A DNA stretch of 64,000 nt from DASYGT01 sp035999365 (GTDB taxonomy: Bacteria; Actinomycetota; Actinomycetes; Mycobacteriales; Jatrophihabitantaceae), in contig DASYGT010000047.1 of NCBI GenBank assembly GCA_035999365.1, positions 1 through 64,000 of the forward strand. Direction: 5' to 3'. This document shows positions 33,230 through 41,937 of this stretch, piece after piece (position 1 is the first letter of the stretch; every line of letters starts with the position of its first letter). A model generated the notes under the pieces. That model saw nothing but the letters and a program-made list of their open reading frames with translations, was not told the DNA's origin and did no database searches. The translations under genes and the position numbers were made by a program.

Positions 33230-34168
33230 ATGACCCTGCTCGACGAGCGTCCAGCCCCCTCCGGACCGAAGCCGGTATTCGAAGGTACGAAGAAACGCGG
33301 CGAGCAGTTCGCGCTCTACGTTTTCGTGATCGTGCCGTTCCTCGCCTTCCTCGCGGCGATTCCCGTCGCTTGGGGCTGGGGCCTCGGCTGGACCGACATC
33401 GCGCTATTTCTCGCGTTCTACATCGTTACCGGACTCGGCATCACCGTCGGATACCACCGGCTGTTCACCCACGGTTCGTTCAAGGCCAACCGTCCGCTGC
33501 GCGTGGCCCTGGCGATCGCGGGCAGCATGGCGATCGAAGGCCCGGTGATCCGTTGGGTCGCCGACCACCGTCGGCACCACGCGTTCAGCGACCGCGGCGG
33601 CGACCCGCACTCGCCGTGGCGCTATGGCGAGACGGTGCCGGCCCTGCTCAAGGGGCTGGCCTTCGCCCATGTCGGCTGGATGTTCGACGTTGAGCACACC
33701 AACCGCGAGAAGTTCACTCCTGACCTCATGCAGGATCGCGACATCGCGCGCGTCGATCGGCTGTTTCCTCTCTGGGGCGCGCTCTCGATGTTCGTGCCGC
33801 CGATCCTCGGTGGACTGATCACCGGGTCGTGGGCGGGCGCCCTCTCCGCGTTCTTCTGGGCTTCGCTCGTGCGCGTCTTCGTCCTGCACCATGTGACCTG
33901 GTCGATCAACTCGATCTGCCACACCATCGGCGTGAAGCCCTTCGTCGCGCGCGACAAGAGCACCAACTTCTGGCCGCTCGCGATCGTCAGCTTCGGCGAG
34001 AGCTGGCACAACATGCACCATGCCGACCCCACTGCGGCGCGTCACGGCGTGCTCCGCGGGCAACTCGACGAGTCGGCGCGAGTGATCTGGCTGTTCGAGA
34101 AGCTGGGCTGGGCCACCGATGTCCGGTGGCCGAAGTCGGAGCGCGTCGAGAAGCTCCGCGTCGGCTGA
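33230..34168 (+). CDS. acyl-CoA delta-9 desaturase (membrane fatty acid desaturase)
   Basis: A 312-residue membrane di-iron enzyme that introduces a cis double bond in acyl-CoA. It has the three histidine boxes HRLFTH, HRRHH and HNMHH in the expected order and about four spans. TVGYHRLFTHGSFKAN and DHRRHHAFSDRGGDPHSP are typical of the stearoyl-CoA desaturase family (DesA3-like in mycobacteria). Redox partners are not nearby. Expression is probably tuned by the operator-like palindrome over its promoter. Confidence 0.93.
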   Translation: MTLLDERPAPSGPKPVFEGTKKRGEQFALYVFVIVPFLAFLAAIPVAWGWGLGWTDIALFLAFYIVTGLGITVGYHRLFTHGSFKANRPLRVALAIAGSMAIEGPVIRWVADHRRHHAFSDRGGDPHSPWRYGETVPALLKGLAFAHVGWMFDVEHTNREKFTPDLMQDRDIARVDRLFPLWGALSMFVPPILGGLITGSWAGALSAFFWASLVRVFVLHHVTWSINSICHTIGVKPFVARDKSTNFWPLAIVSFGESWHNMHHADPTAARHGVLRGQLDESARVIWLFEKLGWATDVRWPKSERVEKLRVG

Positions 34169-34180
34169 GCGGGCTCGCCG

Positions 34181-35425
34181 TCAGGTGACGGGCGCTGCTG
34201 CGCTGCGCGCGAATGCCGGGTCGGTGAACTCTCCGGAGCTCAGCACGTCCTGCAGGGCAACCATGGCATCCCACACCTGGGCGTAGCCGAGATACGGCGC
34301 GGCGAAGCCGAGCCGCAGCACGTCCGGTGCCCGGAAATCGCCGATCACGCCGCGCGCGATGAGCGCTTGAGTCACTTCGTAGGCCCGCGGCAGCCGCAAG
34401 GCGACCTGCGAGCCTCGCCGCTCAGGTGCGCGTGGCGTCGCGACAACAACCTCATGCGCCGCGAGGCGATCGTCGGCGAATCGAATCACCATGTCGGTCA
34501 AGGCGAGCGACTTCGTGCGTATCGCTGGGATGTCGGCGGCGTCAAACACGTCCAACGCGGCGTCGAGTGCCAGCATCGCCAGCACCGACGGCGTCCCGAT
34601 GCGGGCCCGCTCGATGCCGGGAGCGGGGACGTACCGGGGCTCGAGTGCGAACGGGTCGGCGTGCCCGTGCCACCCGGTGAGTGGCAGAGCGGCGTGCTGA
34701 TTGTGCGTAGGCAGGTACAGCCAAGCGGGCGCCCCCGGGCCGCCGTTCAAGTACTTGTAGGAGCAGCCGACAGCTGCGTCGGTACGCAGAGCGTCGAGTT
34801 CGAAGGGCACGGCACCGGCGACGTGGCACAGATCCCAGAGCATGAGCGCGCCCGAGCCGTGCACGGCCGCGGTGATCGACGTGGCGTCCCACAGCTCGCC
34901 CGAGCGGTAGTCGACGGCGCTGAACGACACGACCGCGGTGTCGGTGTCGAGAACGGATTGCACGGAATCCGGTGACGTCCGGATCAATCGCAGCCCCGTG
35001 GCCCGGGCGACCGATTCGGCTATGTACTGGTCGGTCGGGAAGTTCCCGCCGTCGGTGATCAGGGTCGTTCGACCGGGGTTGAGGCCAACGAGCGCCGTGA
35101 GCGCCTGGTAGAGCTGCACGCTCGTCGAGTCACCGCACACGATCTGTCCCGGCGCGGCACCGACCAGCGCACCGATGCGATCCCCGATGCGGGTGGGCAA
35201 TGTCCACCAGCCGTTGTCGTTCCACGACCGGATCAGATCGGTGCCCCACTGCCGGGCGACAGCGTCGGCCATCACTGCGGGCAGGTGCGTTGGCATGGCG
35301 CCGAGGGAATTGCCGTCGAGGTAGACGACACCCTGCGGGAGGTTGAAGCGGCCGCGCAGCCCGGCGAGTTCGTCCTGTGCGTCGGCAGCGACGGCCGCAT
35401 CACGGGTGATGATCGGTTCAGCCAC
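34181..35425 (-). CDS. kynU: kynureninase
   Basis: A 414-residue PLP enzyme that splits kynurenine to anthranilate and alanine. It shows YLDGNSLGAMPTHLP, SWNDNGWWTLPTRIGDRIGALVGAAPGQIVCGDSTSVQLYQAL, the aspartate in LWDLCHVAGA, and the PLP lysine in GCSYKYLNGGPGAPAW. The start is one of two adjacent GTG codons (35428 or 35425), overlapping the end of kynA by a few bases, so translation is coupled. Convergent with the desaturase gene. Confidence 0.94.
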   Translation of the reverse strand: MAEPIITRDAAVAADAQDELAGLRGRFNLPQGVVYLDGNSLGAMPTHLPAVMADAVARQWGTDLIRSWNDNGWWTLPTRIGDRIGALVGAAPGQIVCGDSTSVQLYQALTALVGLNPGRTTLITDGGNFPTDQYIAESVARATGLRLIRTSPDSVQSVLDTDTAVVSFSAVDYRSGELWDATSITAAVHGSGALMLWDLCHVAGAVPFELDALRTDAAVGCSYKYLNGGPGAPAWLYLPTHNQHAALPLTGWHGHADPFALEPRYVPAPGIERARIGTPSVLAMLALDAALDVFDAADIPAIRTKSLALTDMVIRFADDRLAAHEVVVATPRAPERRGSQVALRLPRAYEVTQALIARGVIGDFRAPDVLRLGFAAPYLGYAQVWDAMVALQDVLSSGEFTDPAFARSAAAPVT

Positions 35426-36200
35426 CACGCACCGACCACAGGTCTGGGAAGGCAGGGCGGAACAAGGTCGAGCGCAGGTAGTCGGCACCGGCCGAGCCGC
35501 CCGTGCCCATTCGTGCACCGATGATCCGCTCGACCATCTTGACGTGCCGGTATCGCCACTCCTGAATGCCTTCGTCTATATCGACGAGCGCCTCACACAC
35601 CTCCGCGGCCGGTGCGTCGTCGTCGGAGTAGACGGACTGCAGCACCGCGTCGATGTCAGGATCAGATCGCCATGGCTGGCTCGTGTCGCGTTCGAGTGCC
35701 GCCGCCGGAACGTCGCTGCCGGTGAGCGCAAGGTAGTGCAGCAAGCAATCCCACACCGAACGCCGCCGCATCGCCGCAGCGATTCGCTCGTCGCCTGCGG
35801 GATCGAGATCGCGGCGACCGAGCACGGCTTCGATCTCACGGAACTGGTTGCTCTGGAAGCCACTCGCCGATCCCAGCTCGGGGCGGAACGATGCGAACTG
35901 CCTGGGCGTCATCGTCTCGAGCACGTCCAACTGCCCGACGATCGTCTTGAGGATCTTCGCGATGCGACGGGCCGTGTGCAGCGAGCCGGTGCTGTTGCCT
36001 GCCTCGAGGCGCCGCTGCAGCAGCGCGGCTTCGTGCAGTATCTGCTTGAACCACAACTCGTAGACCTGGTGGATGATCACGAACAGCAGCTCGTCGTGCT
36101 GGTCGGTGGAAGGCGACTGGCAGGCGAGCAGATCGTTCAGGCGCAGGTAGCTGCCGTACGTCACATCCGCAGGGCGGCCGGGGTCTGACGTCGTTGTCAT
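35418..36200 (-). CDS. kynA: tryptophan 2,3-dioxygenase
   Basis: A 260-residue heme enzyme that opens the indole ring of tryptophan to N-formylkynurenine. TYGSYLRLNDLLACQ and HDELLFVIIHQVYELWFKQIL hold the substrate-side histidine. SGFQSNQFREIE is conserved. RHVKMVERIIGARMGTGGSAGADYL carries the proximal heme His and the substrate-binding GTGGS loop. I chose the ATG at 36200, directly before MTTTSDPGR. Only 16 bases separate it from the divergent TetR start. No formamidase is nearby. Confidence 0.94.
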   Translation of the reverse strand: MTTTSDPGRPADVTYGSYLRLNDLLACQSPSTDQHDELLFVIIHQVYELWFKQILHEAALLQRRLEAGNSTGSLHTARRIAKILKTIVGQLDVLETMTPRQFASFRPELGSASGFQSNQFREIEAVLGRRDLDPAGDERIAAAMRRRSVWDCLLHYLALTGSDVPAAALERDTSQPWRSDPDIDAVLQSVYSDDDAPAAEVCEALVDIDEGIQEWRYRHVKMVERIIGARMGTGGSAGADYLRSTLFRPAFPDLWSVRGG

Positions 36201-36216
36201 GCCACCATCATGGGTG

Positions 36217-36852
36217 ATGAGCGACGCAGGTGGACGCCAGCGCGTCCGGATGTCCGGCCGTGAGCGGCGTGAGCAGCTCCTCAACGTCGGCCGGTCGCTC
36301 TTCGCCGAAAAGGGCTTCGAAGCAACGTCCATCGAAGAGATCGCCTCGCGGGCGGGCGTCAGCAAACCCGTCGTATATGAACACTTCGGCGGCAAGGAAG
36401 GGCTGTACGCCGTCGTCGTCGACCGCGAGATGAGCGATCTGCTGGACCGGCTGACCGCGGCGCTGTCAACCGGGCACCCGCGCCAGCTCGTCGAACGATC
36501 GGCGCTTGCGTTGCTGACCTATATCGAGGAGCAGACCGACGGCTTCCGGATCCTGTCGCGGGATTCACCAGTGGCCGGTGCGGGGGGCACCTTCTCCTCG
36601 CTGCTCAGCGATATCGCCAGCCAGGTCGAGCACATCCTGGCCCGCGAATTCTCCTCGAGAGGCATCTCGACGAAGCTCGCGCCGATGTACGCCCAGATGC
36701 TCGTCGGCATGGTCGCGCTGACCGGCCAGTGGTGGCTCGAGGAGCGCAAGCCCAAGCGTGAAGAGGTCGCTGCTCATCTGGTCAACCTCGGCTGGAACGG
36801 TCTCGCCCATCTCGAGGCCAAGCCGCGCCAGATCCCGCCGGACGAGGACTGA
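36217..36852 (+). CDS. TetR-family transcriptional regulator
   Basis: A 211-residue repressor-type protein. The N-terminal helix-turn-helix is standard: RREQLLNVGRSLFAEKGFEATSIEEIASRAGVSKPVVYEHFGGKEGLY (about residues 12-60); the rest is an alpha-helical ligand domain. I prefer the ATG at 36217; an in-frame ATG at 36199 overlaps the kynA start. It may control kynA-kynU, since the shared gap is tiny. Its genomic place also fits M. tuberculosis Rv1019 (near glmU and mfd), whose targets are different, so the ligand is unknown. Confidence 0.9.
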   Translation: MSDAGGRQRVRMSGRERREQLLNVGRSLFAEKGFEATSIEEIASRAGVSKPVVYEHFGGKEGLYAVVVDREMSDLLDRLTAALSTGHPRQLVERSALALLTYIEEQTDGFRILSRDSPVAGAGGTFSSLLSDIASQVEHILAREFSSRGISTKLAPMYAQMLVGMVALTGQWWLEERKPKREEVAAHLVNLGWNGLAHLEAKPRQIPPDED

Positions 36853-36969
36853 GGGTCCCGTGCTAAAGCCGTGTCAAGTTCCTCGGCTCGCGTTTCGGGT
36901 TTCGGCGTCACGGATCTAACCTGATCTCGTCACGGCCGCGCTCGTCGGCGGCCGGGCAGGGGGGATGAC

Positions 36970-37152
36970 ATGGACGCCGTGATGGGAACCGCAGAGTTCG
37001 ATCCGTACGTCGCCAACACACGGAGCACCCGGGTGCGATTCGATGTCGCCTACGCCGGCTCCTGGTTGCTACTTGGTTGGATCATGGCGAAGGACGGGAT
37101 TCGCGACTCGCTCGCCGGACGCCCGCACACAGCGGATCGGGCTAATCGCTGA
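36970..37152 (+). CDS. small hypothetical protein
   Basis: A 60-residue product with a GGGGGG purine run 5-10 bases before the ATG and a possible -10 box TAACCT at 36917. It has one moderately hydrophobic stretch (AYAGSWLLLGWIMA) that could sit at or in the membrane, and no known domain. Its last 11 bases overlap the convergent ABC-F gene. Support is moderate. Confidence 0.5.
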   Translation: MDAVMGTAEFDPYVANTRSTRVRFDVAYAGSWLLLGWIMAKDGIRDSLAGRPHTADRANR

Positions 37153-38884
37153 GTTCGAGCCAGGTGTTCTCGGCGGCCTCTCGATCGGCGAGGACGTCGC
37201 GCAGTTGGGCATCGAGTTCTGCGACGCGCGCGAAGTCGGTGGCGTGCCGCACGAGCTCGTCGTGCAGCGCCGCCTCTCGCTTCTCGAGTGTCGCGATCTG
37301 CCTCTCCAGTCGGGTGAGTTCTTTCCGAGCAGCCCGCGAATCGCCTTTGCGTTCGCGTCGGTCGTCGGCGACGGCGCGGTGCGCACTTGCGCGACGGGCG
37401 AGGTACTCGTCGATGCCGCCGGGCAACGCGGCGAGCGAGCCGTCTCCGAGCAGCGCAACGGTGGAATCGCAGATCCGCTCGATCAGGTACCGGTCGTGGC
37501 TCACCACGACGAGCGTGCCCGCCCACGAATCGAGCAGGTCCTCCAATGCCGCCAGGGTGTCGGTGTCGAGGTCGTTCGTGGGCTCGTCGAGCAGCAGCAC
37601 GTTCGGGCTTCCGAGCAGCAGCCGCAGCAATTGGAGCCGGCGGCGCTCGCCGCCCGACAGGTCGGCCACGGGCGTCCACTGCCTGTCATTCGCGAAGCCG
37701 AAGCGCTCGGCCAGCTGCGTTGCCGAGAGCTCGGTTCCGTCGATCGTCGCCGTGGTGCGCACGTCCTGAACGGCCTCGATGACGCGCAGCCGTTCTGGTA
37801 GCTCGGCGACGTCCTGGGACAGGTATCCGGTGTGCACTGTCTGGCCGATACGCACGGATCCTGCGGTCGGCGCGATCTCGGCGGCCAGCAGCCGCAGCAG
37901 GTGGGTCTTGCCGGAGCCGTTCACGCCGATGATGCCGATGCGGTCGCCGGGGCCGACGTGCCACGTGACGTGGTCGAGCAGGGTTCGTTCGCCGACGCGC
38001 ATCGTCACGTCCTCGACGTCATACACCGACCGCCCGAGGCGGCGTTGTGCCAGCGCACGCAGTTCCACAGCCGATCGGGGTGCGGGCACGTCGGCGATGA
38101 GCGCTTCGGCTGCGTCGATGCGAAAGCGCGGCTTGGAGGTGCGCGCCGGAGGGCCTCGGCGCAGCCATGCCAACTCCTTGCGCAACAGATTCTGGCGTCG
38201 CCCCTCAGCAGTGTCGGCCTGCCGGGACCGTTCGGCCCGCGCGAGCACGTAGGCCGCGTACCCGCCCTCGAACTGCCGGACCCCTCCGTCGCCGACCTCC
38301 CAGGTGCGTTCGCACACAGCGTCCAGGAACCACCGATCGTGGGTCACGACGAGCAGCGCACCGCGACGCGCGACCAGGTGCTCGGCGAGCCAGGTGATGC
38401 CCTCGACGTCCAGATGGTTCGTCGGCTCGTCGAGCACGAGGAGTTCGGCCTGCTGGACCAGAGCGGCCGCGATTGCCACCCGCCGCCGCTCGCCACCCGA
38501 GAGGGTGTCGACGACGGAGTCGAGCCCGACGCTGGCCAGGCCGAGTCCTTCGAGAACGGCGCGCACGGCGGCATCGCCGGCCCATTCGTGTTCGGCGGCG
38601 TCGCCGACGACGACGGTGCGCACTGTTGCGCCGGCTGGAAGATGTCCGCGCTGGTCGACGCGGGCCACGTGAACGCCGCTTGTCCGCGTCACGCGGCCGG
38701 AGTCCGGCGACTCGGCGCTCGTGATCATCCGCAGCAGGGTCGACTTGCCGCCGCCGTTTCGCCCGACCACGCCGATCCGCTCGCCGTCGGCGACGCCCAG
38801 CGACACTCCGTCGAGGACAGTCGTTGTGCCGTAAGCCTTGCTGACGTTCTCGAGGTTGACGAGATTCGCACCCACCTGTGCCAC
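37142..38884 (-). CDS. ABC-F family ATPase (ribosome-associated)
   Basis: A 580-residue cytosolic protein with two ABC ATPase domains and no membrane part. Walker A sites are GRNGGGKSTLLRM and GVNGSGKTHLLRL; signatures are LSGGERRRV and LSGGERRRL; Walker B segments are LLVLDEPTNHLD and VLLLDEPTNDLD. A basic coiled C-terminal region (about 500-575) follows. ABC-F proteins act in the ribosomal E site; this one resembles the Uup group. The GTG start lies 8 bases after ispE, so they form an operon, as is common in actinobacteria. Confidence 0.93.
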   Translation of the reverse strand: MAQVGANLVNLENVSKAYGTTTVLDGVSLGVADGERIGVVGRNGGGKSTLLRMITSAESPDSGRVTRTSGVHVARVDQRGHLPAGATVRTVVVGDAAEHEWAGDAAVRAVLEGLGLASVGLDSVVDTLSGGERRRVAIAAALVQQAELLVLDEPTNHLDVEGITWLAEHLVARRGALLVVTHDRWFLDAVCERTWEVGDGGVRQFEGGYAAYVLARAERSRQADTAEGRRQNLLRKELAWLRRGPPARTSKPRFRIDAAEALIADVPAPRSAVELRALAQRRLGRSVYDVEDVTMRVGERTLLDHVTWHVGPGDRIGIIGVNGSGKTHLLRLLAAEIAPTAGSVRIGQTVHTGYLSQDVAELPERLRVIEAVQDVRTTATIDGTELSATQLAERFGFANDRQWTPVADLSGGERRRLQLLRLLLGSPNVLLLDEPTNDLDTDTLAALEDLLDSWAGTLVVVSHDRYLIERICDSTVALLGDGSLAALPGGIDEYLARRASAHRAVADDRRERKGDSRAARKELTRLERQIATLEKREAALHDELVRHATDFARVAELDAQLRDVLADREAAENTWLELSD

Positions 38885-38892
38885 TGCGACGC

Positions 38893-39840
38893 CTATGCCA
38901 TCGTCCGTGCGCCCGCGACGGGGCCGACGGCGACGCGCGTCGTGCGGCAGACACCCTCGCCCGCCAGTGCGGCAGCGAGCGCCGTCGCGCTGGCAGCATC
39001 GGCGCAGAGGAAGGCGCAGGTGGGGCCGGAGCCAGAGACGATGCCGGCGATCGCCCCGAGCTCTGCGCCGGCCGCCAGGGTCCGCCGCAGGGTAGGGGCC
39101 AGTCGCAGCGCGGCGGTCTGCAGGTCATTGGCCAGCGTTGCGCCGAGGTGGTGCGGATCGCCCGCGCGCAACGCGTCGAACATGCCGGCGGGAACCTCTG
39201 GCGCTGAGGGGGCCGCGCCGGCCAGCGCGTCGTATTCGCGATAGGCAGCCGCCGTTGATATGCCGAAATCGGCGAGCGCGAGCACCCAGTGGAACGCCCC
39301 GGTCGCGAGTACTGGGGTGAGGATCTCGCCCCGGCCCGTCCCGAGTGCCGTACCGCCCACGAGGGTGAAGGCGACATCGCTGCCGAGCTCGCCGGCCAGC
39401 CGCTCGAGTGCCACGCGCGAAGTGCCGGTGTGCCAGAGCGCGGCGCAGCCGACGAGCACGGCGGCGGCGTCAGCGGATCCGCCCGCCATGCCACCGCCGA
39501 CCGGGATCGACTTGGTGATCTCGATCAGTGCGTGCGGGGACAACTGGGCGGTGTCGGCCAGCAGGCAGGCGGCCCGCCACGCGATGTTCTCCGACCCCGT
39601 GGGCAGCTCATCGGCGCCCTCGCCACGAATCGTGATCTGCAGGCCGTCCGCCGGGGAGACGACGATCTCGTCGTACAGATCCACGGCCTGGAAGACGGTG
39701 ACGAGTTCGTGGTAGCCGTCCGGGCGGGCGGGACCGACACCGAGATACAGGTTGATCTTGGCCGGAACGCGCACCCGAATCCGGTGCCGAAGATCGGCGG
39801 TGTCCACCGGGTCCGTCTCTGCGGAGTCGTCAGTGGTCAC
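38893..39840 (-). CDS. ispE: 4-diphosphocytidyl-2-C-methyl-D-erythritol kinase
   Basis: A 315-residue GHMP kinase of the non-mevalonate isoprenoid route. It has VRVPAKINLYLGVGPARPDGYHEL near the N-terminus, the ATP-binding glycine loop IPVGGGMAGGSADAAAVL, and a late GSGPTCAFLC loop. The GTG at 39840 follows a TAACAT box by 6 bases, suggesting leaderless transcription. In M. tuberculosis ispE sits next to ksgA; here the pair has been split. Confidence 0.96.
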   Translation of the reverse strand: MTTDDSAETDPVDTADLRHRIRVRVPAKINLYLGVGPARPDGYHELVTVFQAVDLYDEIVVSPADGLQITIRGEGADELPTGSENIAWRAACLLADTAQLSPHALIEITKSIPVGGGMAGGSADAAAVLVGCAALWHTGTSRVALERLAGELGSDVAFTLVGGTALGTGRGEILTPVLATGAFHWVLALADFGISTAAAYREYDALAGAAPSAPEVPAGMFDALRAGDPHHLGATLANDLQTAALRLAPTLRRTLAAGAELGAIAGIVSGSGPTCAFLCADAASATALAAALAGEGVCRTTRVAVGPVAGARTMA

Positions 39841-39846
39841 CGTCCG

Positions 39847-39852
39847 ATGTTA
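39847..39852 (-). promoter_or_regulatory. -10 box for ispE, leaderless
   Basis: TAACAT on the minus strand ends 6 bases before the GTG at 39840, with no Shine-Dalgarno sequence. It fits in the 19-base gap after the upstream oxidoreductase gene. Confidence 0.5.
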
Positions 39853-39859
39853 GTGAGCC

Positions 39860-40825
39860 TCACAGATCGCGAAGCGCCGGCAGCAACTCACCCTTTGCCC
39901 AGTCCAGGAAGTCGTCCTGATGCTCGCCGCCTATCTGGACGACGGCGACATGCGTAAAGCCGGCGTCGGCGAACCTCCGCACGGCGTCTACGTGTGCTGC
40001 GACATCGGGCCCGCATGGGATTGCCGACGCGACGTCCTCCTTGGTGACGAACTGACTCGCGCCGGCGAACCCGGCCGGCCCGGGTAGTTCCGCGTTGACC
40101 TTCCAGCCGCCTCCGAACCAGCGGAATTGATCGTGCGCCCGGGCGATCGCCGTGTCGCGGTCACGATCGAAGCAGATGGGCACTTGGCCGACTCGCGGCT
40201 TTCCGGCGCCACCGGCTGCGTCGAACCGCTCACCGAGTGACGGGTCCGGCTCGACCGCGATCATGACGTCGGCGTTCTGCCCGGCGAGCGCGCACGACTG
40301 CGGGCCCGAGACCGCAAGTCCGATCCGGGGTGGTTGATCTGCCACGTCCCACAGCTTCGCGGAGTCGACGCGGAAGTGGCTGCCGCTGTAGTTGACGTAG
40401 TCGCCGCCGAACAACGCGCTGATGATGTCGACCGCCTCAGCGAGCATTTCGTGGCGGACGTTGACCGGCGGCCACCCCTGGCCGATCACGTGCTCGTTCA
40501 AGTTTTCGCCCGCGCCGAGACCGAGCGTGAACCGTCCCTCGCTGATCAACCCGACGGTGGCGGCAAACTGCGCGACGACCGCCGGGTGGTATCGCATGAT
40601 CGGACACGTCACGTACGTCATCAGCTCGACGTCGTCGGTGGCGTGGGCGACAGCGCCGAGCACGGGCCACGCGTTCGGCGCGTGTCCCTGGCTGTCGAGC
40701 CACGGGAAGTAGTGGTCGCTGATCACCTCGAAATCGAACCCGGCCTGCTCAGCCGTGACCGCGTTCGCGATCAGCGCGCGTGGCCCCGACTGTTCGCACA
40801 TGAGGGTGTAACCCAGTTTCACCAT
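39860..40825 (-). CDS. F420-dependent LLM-class oxidoreductase (FGD-like)
   Basis: A 321-residue TIM-barrel flavin/F420 enzyme. The F420-dependent glucose-6-phosphate dehydrogenase subgroup features are visible: LGYTLMCEQSGPRALIANAVTAEQAGFDFEVISDHYFPWLDSQGH, the TYVTCPIMRYHPAVVAQ strand, and LGLGAGENLNEHVIGQGWPP. It probably oxidises a sugar phosphate or alcohol and reduces F420, but the substrate cannot be fixed. Together with the Ddn-like protein at 14473 it shows the organism uses F420. It lies upstream of ispE on the same strand. Confidence 0.88.
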   Translation of the reverse strand: MVKLGYTLMCEQSGPRALIANAVTAEQAGFDFEVISDHYFPWLDSQGHAPNAWPVLGAVAHATDDVELMTYVTCPIMRYHPAVVAQFAATVGLISEGRFTLGLGAGENLNEHVIGQGWPPVNVRHEMLAEAVDIISALFGGDYVNYSGSHFRVDSAKLWDVADQPPRIGLAVSGPQSCALAGQNADVMIAVEPDPSLGERFDAAGGAGKPRVGQVPICFDRDRDTAIARAHDQFRWFGGGWKVNAELPGPAGFAGASQFVTKEDVASAIPCGPDVAAHVDAVRRFADAGFTHVAVVQIGGEHQDDFLDWAKGELLPALRDL

Positions 40826-40887
40826 GCTTTCGGGCTACCCGGGGGGTCGTTCGGTAAAACGCGTTCGGGGATGTCGGCCCTCGCCCC

Positions 40888-40893
40888 TATGGT
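40888..40893 (+). promoter_or_regulatory. -10-like box for the ABC exporter genes
   Basis: TATGGT lies about 50 bases before the ATG at 40945, which gives room for the strong AAAGGAGGT ribosome site at 40930-40938. No good -35 is seen. Confidence 0.4.
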
Positions 40894-40944
40894 GGGCGGG
40901 CGGTGCTGCCGGGCGTCGCACACATTCGCAAAGGAGGTGCGGCC

Positions 40945-41937
40945 ATGGCCGACGTGATCCGGGCAACCGGACTCGTCAAGACCTACGGCCAGCTTCGGGC
41001 ATTGGACGGCCTTGATCTCGCCGTCCCCGAGGCGACGGTGCTGGGTCTGCTGGGTCCGAACGGCGCCGGAAAGACGACGGCGGTCCGCATCTTGACCACC
41101 CTGCTCACCCCCGACGGCGGAAGCGCCCAGGTGGCCGGCTTCGACGTCGTCAAGCAGCCGGGCAAGGTGCGGCAGCGCATCGGCCTGTCCGGTCAGTATG
41201 CGGCGGTCGACGAGTACCTCACCGGCTTCGAGAACCTCGACATGGTGGGGCGCCTCTACGGTCTCGGCGCCAAGTCGTCTCGCGCACGCTCGCGCGAGTT
41301 GCTCGAGCGATTCACCCTGTCCGACGCGGCCGACCGGCCCGTCAAGACCTACTCCGGCGGTATGCGGCGCCGGCTCGACCTCGCGGGGGCGTTGGTCGCG
41401 TCGCCGCAGGTCCTGTTCCTGGACGAACCCACCACCGGCCTCGATCCGCGCAGCCGTACGGACATGTGGGACGTCATCGTCGAACTCGTGCAGTCCGGAA
41501 CCACGCTGCTGCTGACGACGCAGTACCTCGAGGAGGCCGACCGGCTCGCCGACGACATCCTCGTGATCGATCACGGCAAGGCGATCGCGCAGGGCACTGC
41601 AGACGAGCTCAAGGCACAGGTGGGCGGTGAGCGGGTCGAAATCGTGCTCGCGCAGCAGTCCGACCTCGACGCCGCCGAGCGAATCCTCGCTGGTCTCGCC
41701 GACGGTCCGGTCAAGGTCGATGCGCACAATCGCCACCTCACAGCGCCCGTCAAGGGTGGCGCGGGAGTGCTGGTCGAGGCTCTGCGCAATCTCGATGCCC
41801 AGGGCGTCGCGATACTCGATGTCGCGCTGCGGCGCCCCACGCTCGACGACGTCTTCCTCACCCTCACCGGCCATGCCGCCGAAGATGAGCCGCAGGCGCC
41901 AGCGACGAAAAAGCAGAAGAAGGAGTCGGTGGCGTGA
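40945..41937 (+). CDS. ABC exporter ATP-binding protein, DrrA-like
   Basis: A 330-residue ATPase of the daunorubicin-resistance (DrrA) family. Walker A LLGPNGAGKTTAVRIL, signature YSGGMRRRLDLAGAL, Walker B VLFLDEPTTGLDPRSR, and TQYLEEADRLADDI are present. The C-terminal part ends with the DrrA-type RRPTLDDVFLTLTG. The ATG at 40945 has a near-perfect AAAGGAGGT site; the longer frame is rejected. The stop overlaps the permease start (GTGA). It probably exports a hydrophobic compound or lipid. Confidence 0.93.
   Translation: MADVIRATGLVKTYGQLRALDGLDLAVPEATVLGLLGPNGAGKTTAVRILTTLLTPDGGSAQVAGFDVVKQPGKVRQRIGLSGQYAAVDEYLTGFENLDMVGRLYGLGAKSSRARSRELLERFTLSDAADRPVKTYSGGMRRRLDLAGALVASPQVLFLDEPTTGLDPRSRTDMWDVIVELVQSGTTLLLTTQYLEEADRLADDILVIDHGKAIAQGTADELKAQVGGERVEIVLAQQSDLDAAERILAGLADGPVKVDAHNRHLTAPVKGGAGVLVEALRNLDAQGVAILDVALRRPTLDDVFLTLTGHAAEDEPQAPATKKQKKESVA

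Noticed and set aside
36199..36216. Upstream ATG as the TetR start
   Set aside because: It overlaps the kynA start codon on the other strand, and the added residues (PPSWV) do not belong to the regulator fold.
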